Below are positions 57,469 through 64,000 of a DNA stretch of 64,000 nucleotides, in pieces. Numbering within the stretch: the first letter of the stretch is position 1; every line of letters starts with the position of its first letter. The translations under genes and the position numbers were made by a program. The stretch comes from CAVQGM01 sp963712065 (lineage in GTDB: Bacteria > Actinomycetota > Acidimicrobiia > Acidimicrobiales > Acidimicrobilacustridaceae): contig CAVQGM010000002.1 in the NCBI GenBank assembly GCA_963712065.1, positions 62,001-126,000 on the forward strand, written 5' to 3'. A model generated the notes under the pieces. That model saw nothing but the letters and a program-made list of their open reading frames with translations, had not been told where the DNA came from and searched no databases.

Positions 57469-58459
57469 GGCTGGGCTGCACCCGGGGCGGTTCTCCCTTC
57501 ATTTTGGGGAAATTCGGGGGCCACGGAGCGTCACCGAGGCCCGCGGCCTCGTCACGGGCGGCCTGGGCCAGCAGGGGCTCGAGCGAGCCGGCCTGGTCGT
57601 CGATGGTGGCCTCGAGGTCGCCCACCTCCCGGAACCGGGCCGGCACGGTGGCAAGGGTGAAATCGCCGAGTTCGACGTCGGCCAGCTCGTCCCATCGGAA
57701 CGGGCACGACACCATGGCCTCGGGATTGGCCCGCACCGAGTAGACGGATGCCACCGTGCGGTCGCGGGCGTTCTGGTTGTAGTCGAGGAAGACGCGATCG
57801 CCCCGCTCCTCCTTCCACCACTTGGCGGTGGCCAGGTCGGGCCGGCGCCGCTCGACCTCCCGGGCCAGCGCCACTGCGGCTCGCCTGACCTCGACGAAGT
57901 CCCACCGGCTTTCGATGCGCACGTTGATGTGGATGCCCCGCGAGCCCGACGTCTTCGGGAACCCGACCAGACCGTGCTCGTCGAGCACCTGGTGGCACAC
58001 CGCCGCGACCTGGCGCACCGCGTCGAACTCCACACCCGGCTGAGGATCGAGATCGACCCGGAGCTCGTCGGGATGCTCGAGATCCGACCGGCGCACCGCC
58101 CACGGATTGAGATCGAGACAGCCGAGGTTGACCGCCCAGATGAGATGAGCGACGTCGGCCGGGCACAGCTCCTCGGCCTGGCGGCCGCTGGGAAACGTGA
58201 CCGTGACCGTCTCGAGCCACTCCGGGCGGTTCTTGGGGACGCGCTTCTGGAAGAACATCTCGCCTTCCGCGCCATCGGGAAACCGCTTGAGCACGGTCGG
58301 CCGCATCTTCACGCCCCGCAGGGCGCCCTCGCCCACCGACAGGTAGTAGTTGGCCAGGTCGAGCTTGGTCTCGCCTCGAGCCGAGAAGAAGATCTTGTCG
58401 GGGTTGGTCAGCTTCACCTCTCGCCCGCCGGCGTCGAGCATGACGAAAGGACTGGCCAC
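57443..58459 (-). CDS. ligD: LigD-type NHEJ polymerase domain protein
   Basis: A 338-aa stand-alone primase-polymerase domain of the LigD PE type. Family segments are VKLTNPDKIFFSARGETKLD, EMFFQKRVPKNRPEWLETV, the metal-binding LRVDLDPQPGVEFD and SGSRGIHINVRI. It fills gaps and adds nucleotides, preferring ribonucleotides, at broken ends. GTG 58459 gives the typical N-terminus VASPFVMLDAGG. Ligase activities are encoded separately at 7716 and 55564. Confidence 0.9.
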   Translation of the reverse strand: MASPFVMLDAGGREVKLTNPDKIFFSARGETKLDLANYYLSVGEGALRGVKMRPTVLKRFPDGAEGEMFFQKRVPKNRPEWLETVTVTFPSGRQAEELCPADVAHLIWAVNLGCLDLNPWAVRRSDLEHPDELRVDLDPQPGVEFDAVRQVAAVCHQVLDEHGLVGFPKTSGSRGIHINVRIESRWDFVEVRRAAVALAREVERRRPDLATAKWWKEERGDRVFLDYNQNARDRTVASVYSVRANPEAMVSCPFRWDELADVELGDFTLATVPARFREVGDLEATIDDQAGSLEPLLAQAARDEAAGLGDAPWPPNFPKMKGEPPRVQPSRARSSHEE

Positions 58460-58497
58460 GAGGTCGAGGTTAGGGCCGGGTGGAACCGTCGTGACGC

Positions 58498-59091
58498 TCA
58501 GCCGTCGGTTCGCTCCACGGGGGCGCCGCTCTCGCACCGGGCCCGCAGTCGCCACTCGTCGCCGCCTTCGACGGGCCGGAACCGGACGTCGATCTCGCCC
58601 GGACCGGTGTCCATGGCTCCGTGGATTTCGTAGCCGGCCGACGGGGTGGCATAGAGCAGCCCGATGACGCTGCCGTTGCACTCGGCGCCGACCGTGCCGC
58701 CGGGCCCGGAGAACGTGCGCCGCACAACGGCAGTAGCTGGTGTGGGGGCGGAAGGGGCGAGCGTGGTGGCCGGCCCTGGAGCAGACGGCGCCGGCGCGGC
58801 GTCGGCCGGGGCGGCCGCTCCGGGGAAGACGATGCCTCCCGTGGACCCAGGGGGAGGAACCTCGGTGATCTCGGGGGAAGCGTCCGGGGCGACGGAATCG
58901 GGCGAGGGAGCCGCGGGATCGCTGGTGGTCGTGGAGGTCTCCAGGGCCGACTCCTCCGTGTCGTCACCGACTCTCGTCACCGGATCGGTGCTCACCCGGT
59001 TGCCCACGATGCCGACCGCGGAGGTGGCGAGCACGACCGCGACGAACGTTCCTGCCAGCCAGATCAGAACGAGCACCACCCACCTCGGCAC
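58498..59091 (-). CDS. Secreted or membrane-anchored hypothetical protein
   Basis: A 197-aa protein with one hydrophobic segment near the N-terminus (VLVLIWLAGTFVAVVLATSA), a long Pro/Ala/Thr/Ser-rich linker (about 35-115) and a small C-terminal domain (about 120-190) with TVGAECNGSVIGLLYATPSA. Two cysteines (ECNG, ARCESG) could form a disulfide. GTG 59091. It is divergent from the two-component system at 59207 and may be one of its targets. No family recognised. Confidence 0.65.
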   Translation of the reverse strand: MPRWVVLVLIWLAGTFVAVVLATSAVGIVGNRVSTDPVTRVGDDTEESALETSTTTSDPAAPSPDSVAPDASPEITEVPPPGSTGGIVFPGAAAPADAAPAPSAPGPATTLAPSAPTPATAVVRRTFSGPGGTVGAECNGSVIGLLYATPSAGYEIHGAMDTGPGEIDVRFRPVEGGDEWRLRARCESGAPVERTDG

Positions 59092-59206
59092 CGGCCCATT
59101 GTGGACCCCAGCGGGCGGGCCGATCGCTAAGCCGAGGTTAAGCGAGGGCCAAGCGGTGCCCGCGTCCACTGCCGGCGCCATGGTGGACCGGTACGGTCTG
59201 CATCCG

Positions 59207-59890
59207 ATGCCGGTCGTGATGCTCATCGAGGACGACCCACGAATTCGCGACGCCGTGGCGCGCACGCTCGGCGAGCGCGGGCACGCCGTGAGATCGGCGT
59301 CGGCGGGGCTGACGGGCATTCGGGACGTGCTCGACGATCCGCCCGACGTCGTCGTGCTCGACCTCGGGCTACCCGACATCGACGGCCGTGAGGTGTTGAA
59401 GATGATCCGGGCGGTGAGCACCGTGCCGGTGATCGTGGCCACCGCGCGCGACGACGAAGCCGAGATCATCGGAGCGCTCGACGGCGGGGCGGACGACTAC
59501 GTCATCAAGCCGTTCTCCGCGGAGCAGCTCGACGCGCGCATCCGTGCCGTGCTCCGACGCGCGGTCGACAACGGCACGGGCGATCGCATCGAGGTCGGTG
59601 GCCTCACGATCGACGGGTCGTCACGGGAGGCCTGGCTCGACGGCGAGACGCTCGACCTCACCCGCAAGGAGTTCGACCTGCTCATGCACCTTGCCAGCAA
59701 CGCGGGACAGGTCGTCACCAAGCGGGCGCTGCTCGCCGACATCTGGCAGCAACCGTTCGGTGGCGCGGACAAGACAGTCGACGTGCACCTGTCGTGGCTG
59801 CGAAAGAAGCTCGGCGAGTCGGCGGCCGAGCCGAGGTACCTCCGCACGGTGCGCGGCGTGGGCGTCAAGCTCGTCGCACCGGACGGCTGA
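59207..59890 (+). CDS. OmpR-family response regulator
   Basis: A 227-aa regulator. Receiver domain with acidic pair EDD, phospho-acceptor D52 (VVVLDLGLPDIDG) and lysine in YVIKPFSAEQL; C-terminal winged helix (about 127-223) with LTRKEFDLLMHLASNAGQVV and TVDVHLSWLRKKLGE. ATG 59207 is preferred. It is followed after 3 nt by its histidine kinase. Confidence 0.93.
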   Translation: MPVVMLIEDDPRIRDAVARTLGERGHAVRSASAGLTGIRDVLDDPPDVVVLDLGLPDIDGREVLKMIRAVSTVPVIVATARDDEAEIIGALDGGADDYVIKPFSAEQLDARIRAVLRRAVDNGTGDRIEVGGLTIDGSSREAWLDGETLDLTRKEFDLLMHLASNAGQVVTKRALLADIWQQPFGGADKTVDVHLSWLRKKLGESAAEPRYLRTVRGVGVKLVAPDG

Positions 59891-59893
59891 CCC

Positions 59894-61189
59894 GTGCGGC
59901 GACAGCTGGCCCTGACCACCGCCGCGATCGCCACCATGATCGTGGTGGCCTTCGTCGTGCCGCTCGCGCTCCTGGTGCGCACCATCGCAGAGGACCGCGC
60001 CGTCAACGCGGCCGAGCACGGTGCAGAGGCGCTGGCCCCGGCCCTCGCGACCGTCGACGACCCGGCCAGCGTTGCGCAGGTGGTCGACGGGGTGAACGCC
60101 TCAGCGGTCGGCGAGGTCACCGTGTTCCTTGCCGACGGCACGACACTCGGCGTGCCGTCGGAGCCCGACGTCAGTGTCGACCGGGCCCGCTCGGGTCAGT
60201 CCTTCACGACCCGTACGACCGGAGGGGTGGAGGTGCTCATCCCGGTGATCGGCTCGGATGGCACCGCCGACGTGGTGCGTGCCTTCGTGCCCGATGCGCA
60301 GCTCACGGAAGGCGTCGGCTCGACCTGGCTCTTGCTCGGAGCCCTGGGAGTCGGGCTGGTGCTCGTCGCCGTCGTGGTGGCCGACCGCCTCGGACGCAGC
60401 ATCGTGCGCCCGGTGAACGAACTGGCCGATGTGGCCGAGCGGCTGAGCCACGGCGATCTGCACGCTCGGGTCGAGCCCGCCGGACCTCCCGAGGTGGTCG
60501 AAGTCGGTCAGACGCTCAACCAGCTCGCCACACGAATCGATGGCTTGCTGGAAGCCGAGCGCGAGGCCGTCGCCGATCTCTCCCATCGACTCCGCACGCC
60601 GGTCACCGCGCTGCGACTCGATGTGGACGGTCTGCACGACGCCGCCGAGCGAGAGCGGGTAGCGACCGATGTCGACGCCCTCACTCGTGCCATCGACCGG
60701 CTCATCGTCGAAGCCAGGCGCCCGGTGCGCGAGGGCGTGCGCGCCGAAGCAGACCTGGCCGCCGTAACACGCGAGCGCGTGGCGTTCTGGGCCGCGCTGG
60801 CCGACGAACAGCACCGGGCCTACCGCACCGATCTGCCTGATACGCCGTGCATCGTCGGCGTCACCGCAGACGACCTGGCGGCCGCCATCGACGCGCTTCT
60901 CAACAACGTCATCGCCCACACCCCGGACGGATCCGCGTTCACGGTGCGCGTGACCCCCCGGGCCGTGCGAGACGGTCGGGGCGCCCGCCTCACGGTCGAC
61001 GACAGCGGATCGGGATTTCCCGTCGATCGGCCGGTGTTGGAGCGGGGCGAGAGTGGCGGCACCTCGACCGGGCTCGGACTCGACATCGTGCGCACCACCG
61101 CGGAGGCCACCGGGGGCACCGTGACCCTCGGCCGGTCCGAGCTCGGAGGCGGGCGGGTCACGGTCGACTTCGGACCACCCACGGGCTGA
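59894..61189 (+). CDS. Sensor histidine kinase
   Basis: A 431-aa kinase. Two membrane helices (about 8-28 and 142-164) flank an extracytoplasmic sensor region, then HAMP, the DHp helix with H231 in DLSHRLRTPVTALRLD, and the ATPase domain (LNNVIAHTPDG, DDSGSGFP, GTSTGLGLDIV). GTG 59894. The stimulus is unknown. Confidence 0.93.
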   Translation: MRRQLALTTAAIATMIVVAFVVPLALLVRTIAEDRAVNAAEHGAEALAPALATVDDPASVAQVVDGVNASAVGEVTVFLADGTTLGVPSEPDVSVDRARSGQSFTTRTTGGVEVLIPVIGSDGTADVVRAFVPDAQLTEGVGSTWLLLGALGVGLVLVAVVVADRLGRSIVRPVNELADVAERLSHGDLHARVEPAGPPEVVEVGQTLNQLATRIDGLLEAEREAVADLSHRLRTPVTALRLDVDGLHDAAERERVATDVDALTRAIDRLIVEARRPVREGVRAEADLAAVTRERVAFWAALADEQHRAYRTDLPDTPCIVGVTADDLAAAIDALLNNVIAHTPDGSAFTVRVTPRAVRDGRGARLTVDDSGSGFPVDRPVLERGESGGTSTGLGLDIVRTTAEATGGTVTLGRSELGGGRVTVDFGPPTG

Positions 61190-61232
61190 TCTCGTCGCAC
61201 AGGCCGCCCGCCCGGCGACTCGCCACACGCGA

Positions 61233-61260
61233 AGGGGGCGGGCCATCAGGCCCGCCCCCT
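61233..61260. terminator. Bidirectional hairpin between convergent genes
   Basis: A perfect 12-bp stem (AGGGGGCGGGCC and its complement) with loop ATCA lies between the kinase stop (61189) and the convergent secreted-protein stop (61284). Confidence 0.8.
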
Positions 61261-61283
61261 CGCACGATCCGTCCGCTGCAGGT

Positions 61284-61823
61284 TCAGCGTCGGCCGCTGC
61301 TGTCGTCGTCGCTGCGGTCGTCGTCGCCGCCCCGACCCCGGTTGCGGCCGCTGTCGTCCGGGTTGTCGTCGCCGGCGTCGTGGTCCGGGCCGTCATCGGC
61401 GCCGTCGTCGCAGCCTCGGCACTGGTGCACACCGCCGTCCTCATCGTCGTCGTCGTGGCGGGGGGCTGTCGTCGGCGTCGTGGGGGCAGGGACGGGCGTG
61501 ACGGTGGTCGAGGTCACCCGATCGGGGCCGCCGGGGCCGCGGTTGCGGCCGTGATCGTCCGAGCCGCGATTACGCCGCCCGTCGTCGACGGTGCTCGACG
61601 TGGTGTCGTCGCGGCCGTCCGAATCATCGATGGTGCTGGAGGTCGAGCTCGAGCTCGAGTCGTCCATGGTCGACGAGGTGCTCGTGGAGTCCTCGACCTC
61701 GACGGCTCGGCCTCGGTCGTCACGACCTGAGCCCGACTCGCGAGCGGCAGCCAGGCTCACGCCTCCGGCCAATACAACTGCGCCGGCAGCGAGCGCCGCT
61801 GCCGCGAACATCCGTGATCGCAT
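61284..61823 (-). CDS. Secreted Asp/Ser/Thr-rich low-complexity protein
   Basis: A 179-aa protein with a signal peptide (MFAAAALAAGAVVLAGGVSL) followed by low-complexity sequence rich in Asp, Ser, Thr, Arg and Gly, with one cysteine pair (HQCRGCDD). ATG 61823 follows GAGGAGAG. Highly acidic and probably disordered; metal binding by the Asp runs is possible but speculative. It is convergent with the sensor kinase and has no recognised family. Confidence 0.65.
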   Translation of the reverse strand: MRSRMFAAAALAAGAVVLAGGVSLAAARESGSGRDDRGRAVEVEDSTSTSSTMDDSSSSSTSSTIDDSDGRDDTTSSTVDDGRRNRGSDDHGRNRGPGGPDRVTSTTVTPVPAPTTPTTAPRHDDDDEDGGVHQCRGCDDGADDGPDHDAGDDNPDDSGRNRGRGGDDDRSDDDSSGRR

Positions 61824-61907
61824 GATCTCTCCTCGGTGGGTTGGTGGCTCCCACCGAGGATGAACCACGCGGTGTTGCGGCCACCCCGCGTGAAGGTAAA
61901 GACGACG

Positions 61908-62786
61908 CTAAGCCCGCTCGTCGGCCAGGCGGATCGCCCGCGTGACCAGGCCGGGAGCATCGACCCGCTCGGCGAGGTCGACCAGCTCGGGAGTGGGGCC
62001 GCGCCAGCGCAGGGCGTCCGGGTCGGGCACGGTGACGGCGTCGAGCTCGAGGGTGGCGAGGCGCCGGAAGAGCAAGGCGTCAGCCAGGTTGTCGCGCAGG
62101 GTGACCGCCAGCTTGGCGGCACCGCGTACGTTCGCGTCCCAGTCGGCGCCATCGGGTGGGATGTGCTCGAGGTGCTTCCACCTGGCGAGCAACGAACCGG
62201 TCGACTTGGCTCCGAAGCCCGGCAGACCGGGAAAGCCGTCGGCCGAGTCGCCCACCAGCGCCAGATAGTCCGCGATCGACTCGGGATCGACGCCGAACTT
62301 CTCACGCACGCCGTCGGCATCGCGCAGCTCGTTCTTGCGCCGGTCGAGCTGCACCACCCGGTCACCGACCACGCACTGCGAAAGATCCTTGTCGGGCGTG
62401 CAGATGATGACCTGCTCGACCGAGTCGTCGGCGGCAAGGGCGGCCGCCGCGGCAGCCAAGGCGTCGTCGGCTTCGTACTCGACCATGGCCCACACGACGA
62501 ACCCCGCCGCGGCCAGCAACTCCTCGAGCAAGGGGAACTGGGCGCTGAGATCGACGGGCACACCCGATCCGTCCTTGTAGCCGGGCCAGAGGTCGTTGCG
62601 GAACGACTCGATCACGTGGTCGGTGGCCACGCCGACGTGGGTGGCGCCCTCTTCGAGCAATCCCATGAGCGATCCCGCCACCGCCCTGGTGGCCGCCACC
62701 TCTTGCCCGTCGGCGGTGACGTGTGACGGCACCGCGAAGTAGTGGCGGAACAGTTCGTAGGTGCCGTCGACGAGGTGGACCTTCAT
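61908..62786 (-). CDS. 5'-3' exonuclease (PolA N-terminal domain type)
   Basis: A 292-aa protein of the FEN-1 / DNA polymerase I exonuclease family. Conserved metal-binding blocks are VHLVDGTYELFRHYF, VEYEADDALAAAAAAL, IICTPDKDLSQCV and the helix-hairpin-helix GDSADGFPGLPGFGAKS. It removes RNA primers or flaps. No polymerase domain is attached. ATG 62786 starts the family N-terminus. Confidence 0.9.
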   Translation of the reverse strand: MKVHLVDGTYELFRHYFAVPSHVTADGQEVAATRAVAGSLMGLLEEGATHVGVATDHVIESFRNDLWPGYKDGSGVPVDLSAQFPLLEELLAAAGFVVWAMVEYEADDALAAAAAALAADDSVEQVIICTPDKDLSQCVVGDRVVQLDRRKNELRDADGVREKFGVDPESIADYLALVGDSADGFPGLPGFGAKSTGSLLARWKHLEHIPPDGADWDANVRGAAKLAVTLRDNLADALLFRRLATLELDAVTVPDPDALRWRGPTPELVDLAERVDAPGLVTRAIRLADERA

Positions 62787-62868
62787 CCGAGCAGCGTGGC
62801 ACACACCCAGGTGGACCACCGTTGAAACGGGTCGCGAAGCCCGCGCAGTGGGCTGGGACCGCTGCCGA

Positions 62869-63378
62869 TCAGGAGCCGGTCTGCACCCGGATGCGGAACA
62901 CGTCGTAGACGCACTGCTCGGGATTGCCCGTGAAGTTGTCGGGCCACGACACGCCGTTCATGCCGATAGCCGTGCCGGCCACACACCGGGTCTCGCCGGG
63001 GGGTGAGCTGTTGAGGCAGGTCTCTTCGGCCTCGGCGCCGAGGATCACGGCGCCAGGGTCGGTGAAGGTGAGCGTCATGCCGAGGGTGCAGTCGAGGCCA
63101 CCGTTGTTGTCGACGATCGTCCAGTTGAGGTCGAGACCATTGACGGGCGGGGGCTCGCCAACCACCCAGTCGGCCGGCTCGCACGGCGGCACGAGCGACG
63201 ACGCGGTGGTGAGCACCGCTTCACAGGTGATGGGATCGATCTCGACCAACCACACCATCGACTGCGCGCCGGCGGGGGTGGTGATGATCTGGGGCGCAAC
63301 CCACGCTGCACCGGCCACGACCGCCGCTCTGCGAATGAACGTCCGACGGTCGTGGCTCAGCGAGGGGACTGGGGTCAC
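62869..63378 (-). CDS. Tat-exported protein of unknown function
   Basis: A 169-aa protein with a twin-arginine signal (DRRTFIRRAAVVAGAAWVAP), cleaved probably after TPAGA. The mature part has six cysteines (ITCEAV, VPPCEP, LDCTLG, ETCLNS, TRCVAG, EQCVYD), so disulfides are likely. GTG 63378 overlaps the stop of the C25-type peptidase gene by GTGA, so the two are coupled. No family recognised. Confidence 0.7.
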   Translation of the reverse strand: MTPVPSLSHDRRTFIRRAAVVAGAAWVAPQIITTPAGAQSMVWLVEIDPITCEAVLTTASSLVPPCEPADWVVGEPPPVNGLDLNWTIVDNNGGLDCTLGMTLTFTDPGAVILGAEAEETCLNSSPPGETRCVAGTAIGMNGVSWPDNFTGNPEQCVYDVFRIRVQTGS

Positions 63379-64000
63379 GGGGCGACTCCGGTGGGGGGCA
63401 ACGGCAGAGCCGGATCTCCGAGCATGGTCCAACCGATCTGGATCTCGGCCACGTCTCCGTTGGCGCGGGCAAGGTCGTGCTTGGCGGCCAAGACGGCCTC
63501 ACCGATCGTGCCACCCCCCGACCCCAATCGGGCGGATGCCAGGCGGGCGAACAGCAGGTCCGCGGCCGCGGAGGTCAACGTGGCGCCGCCCATCACGACG
63601 GCGGCCCCACCACCTGCCGACTTCATCGCCTCGTGGGCCATGGTGTCGGCACTCGGCTGCACGTAGTAGGTGTTCCAGCAGCCGAACTGCACGAGCGCCG
63701 TCGGGCGGTCGGAGTTGGTGAGGCCGGCCACGTCGCGCGAGGCGAAGAAGCCCGCCGGTCCCCATTCCCGCGGACCCGAGTGACCGAGATAGCTGGTGAT
63801 CGTCGCCCCGGCGCCCAGACCGTCGAGCAGGGTGGCCCGAGCGGCCGCCAGACCCTGGCGGTCGATGTCCGAACGGAGCACCGACGCACCGGCGTAGCTC
63901 TGAGCCAGCCCGTCGTTGACCGCCGAGTAGTCGATGCCGTCGTTCTCGTCGGCGACGAGCAGGACGCTCGTCGGGCCCGACGACACGCTCGCGGCGTAGG
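63375..64000 (-). CDS. C25-family (gingipain-like) peptidase, C-terminal part
   Basis: A partial gene that continues beyond the right edge. The visible 208 residues contain the caspase-like fold motifs of C25 peptidases: the catalytic histidine in SYLGHSGPREWGPAGFF, the catalytic cysteine in ALVQFGCWNTYYVQPSAD and the C-terminal SGGGTIGEAVLAAKHDLAR-type segment ending LGDPALPLP. The N-terminus, signal and propeptide lie outside the window. It is coupled to the Tat-exported protein, which may be a partner. Confidence 0.7.
   Translation of the reverse strand, partial: YAASVSSGPTSVLLVADENDGIDYSAVNDGLAQSYAGASVLRSDIDRQGLAAARATLLDGLGAGATITSYLGHSGPREWGPAGFFASRDVAGLTNSDRPTALVQFGCWNTYYVQPSADTMAHEAMKSAGGGAAVVMGGATLTSAAADLLFARLASARLGSGGGTIGEAVLAAKHDLARANGDVAEIQIGWTMLGDPALPLPPTGVAP

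Overview
The window is high-GC DNA from an actinobacterium. The markers are a WhiB regulator, a paired ArsA/Get3 ATPase operon, a small acyl-CoA carboxylase epsilon subunit, a mycothiol-dependent formaldehyde dehydrogenase and many GTG/TTG starts with 4-nt ATGA or GTGA overlaps. The gene content and the rich set of putative fatty-acid/CoA genes would suit the class Acidimicrobiia, but that placement is inference. No phage, IS element, CRISPR array, rRNA or plasmid genes were seen. One tRNA (Pro, anticodon CGG) is present.

Layout. 1-826 is the 3' end of a multicopper oxidase. 892-7593 is a compact dormancy/stress island resembling the mycobacterial DosR regulon: two PNPOx-fold flavoproteins, a RafS-like ribosome hibernation factor, three universal-stress domains in two genes, a CtpE-like P-type ATPase and a clear DosR orthologue. 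DosR-box-like sites lie in both of its divergent promoters. 7716-9610 holds an ATP-dependent DNA ligase, an anti-sigma kinase and dUTPase. 9704-20204 is a surface polysaccharide cluster (Wzz, three glycosyltransferases, Wzx flippase, sulfotransferase, heparinase-like protein, Wzy-like polymerase), mostly with overlapping start and stop codons. 20251-24507 encodes a large modular secreted protein and a pentapeptide-repeat lipoprotein. 24601-32613 is housekeeping and metabolism: orn, metallo-hydrolases, aldehyde dehydrogenase, flavin reductase, Nudix, fxsA, an alpha/beta hydrolase with its TetR regulator, and whiB. 32874-37685 has NfeD, the ArsA pair, STAS and receiver proteins, tRNA-Pro and a MazG-like protein. 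37722-46350 has mycothiol dehydrogenase, asd and lysC, two membrane-anchored prolyl isomerases, an S51 peptidase, 3-hydroxybutyryl-CoA dehydrogenase and aat. 46427-58459 has ethylmalonyl-CoA mutase, two GGDEF proteins, a CoA transferase, a metallophosphatase, acyl-CoA carboxylase subunits, ligC, a TetR regulator and a stand-alone LigD polymerase. 58498-64000 has a two-component system flanked by two secreted proteins, a 5'-3' exonuclease, a Tat-exported protein and a partial C25-type peptidase.

Two features cut across the window. First, a 47-bp hairpin repeat (21-bp arms, 5-nt loop) occurs three times at gene ends and shows a compensatory base-pair change. Second, at least ten genes are interrupted by frameshifts, nearly all repaired by removing one base. 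That bias points to sequencing or assembly insertions more than to gene decay, and these genes are listed as broken with the junctions given.

Functional links that can be inferred: a hypoxia/dormancy module under DosR; ethylmalonyl-CoA/propionyl-CoA metabolism (hbd, ecm, pccB); NHEJ-type repair split into separate ligase and polymerase genes, with no Ku in the window; and a capsule or exopolysaccharide export pathway.
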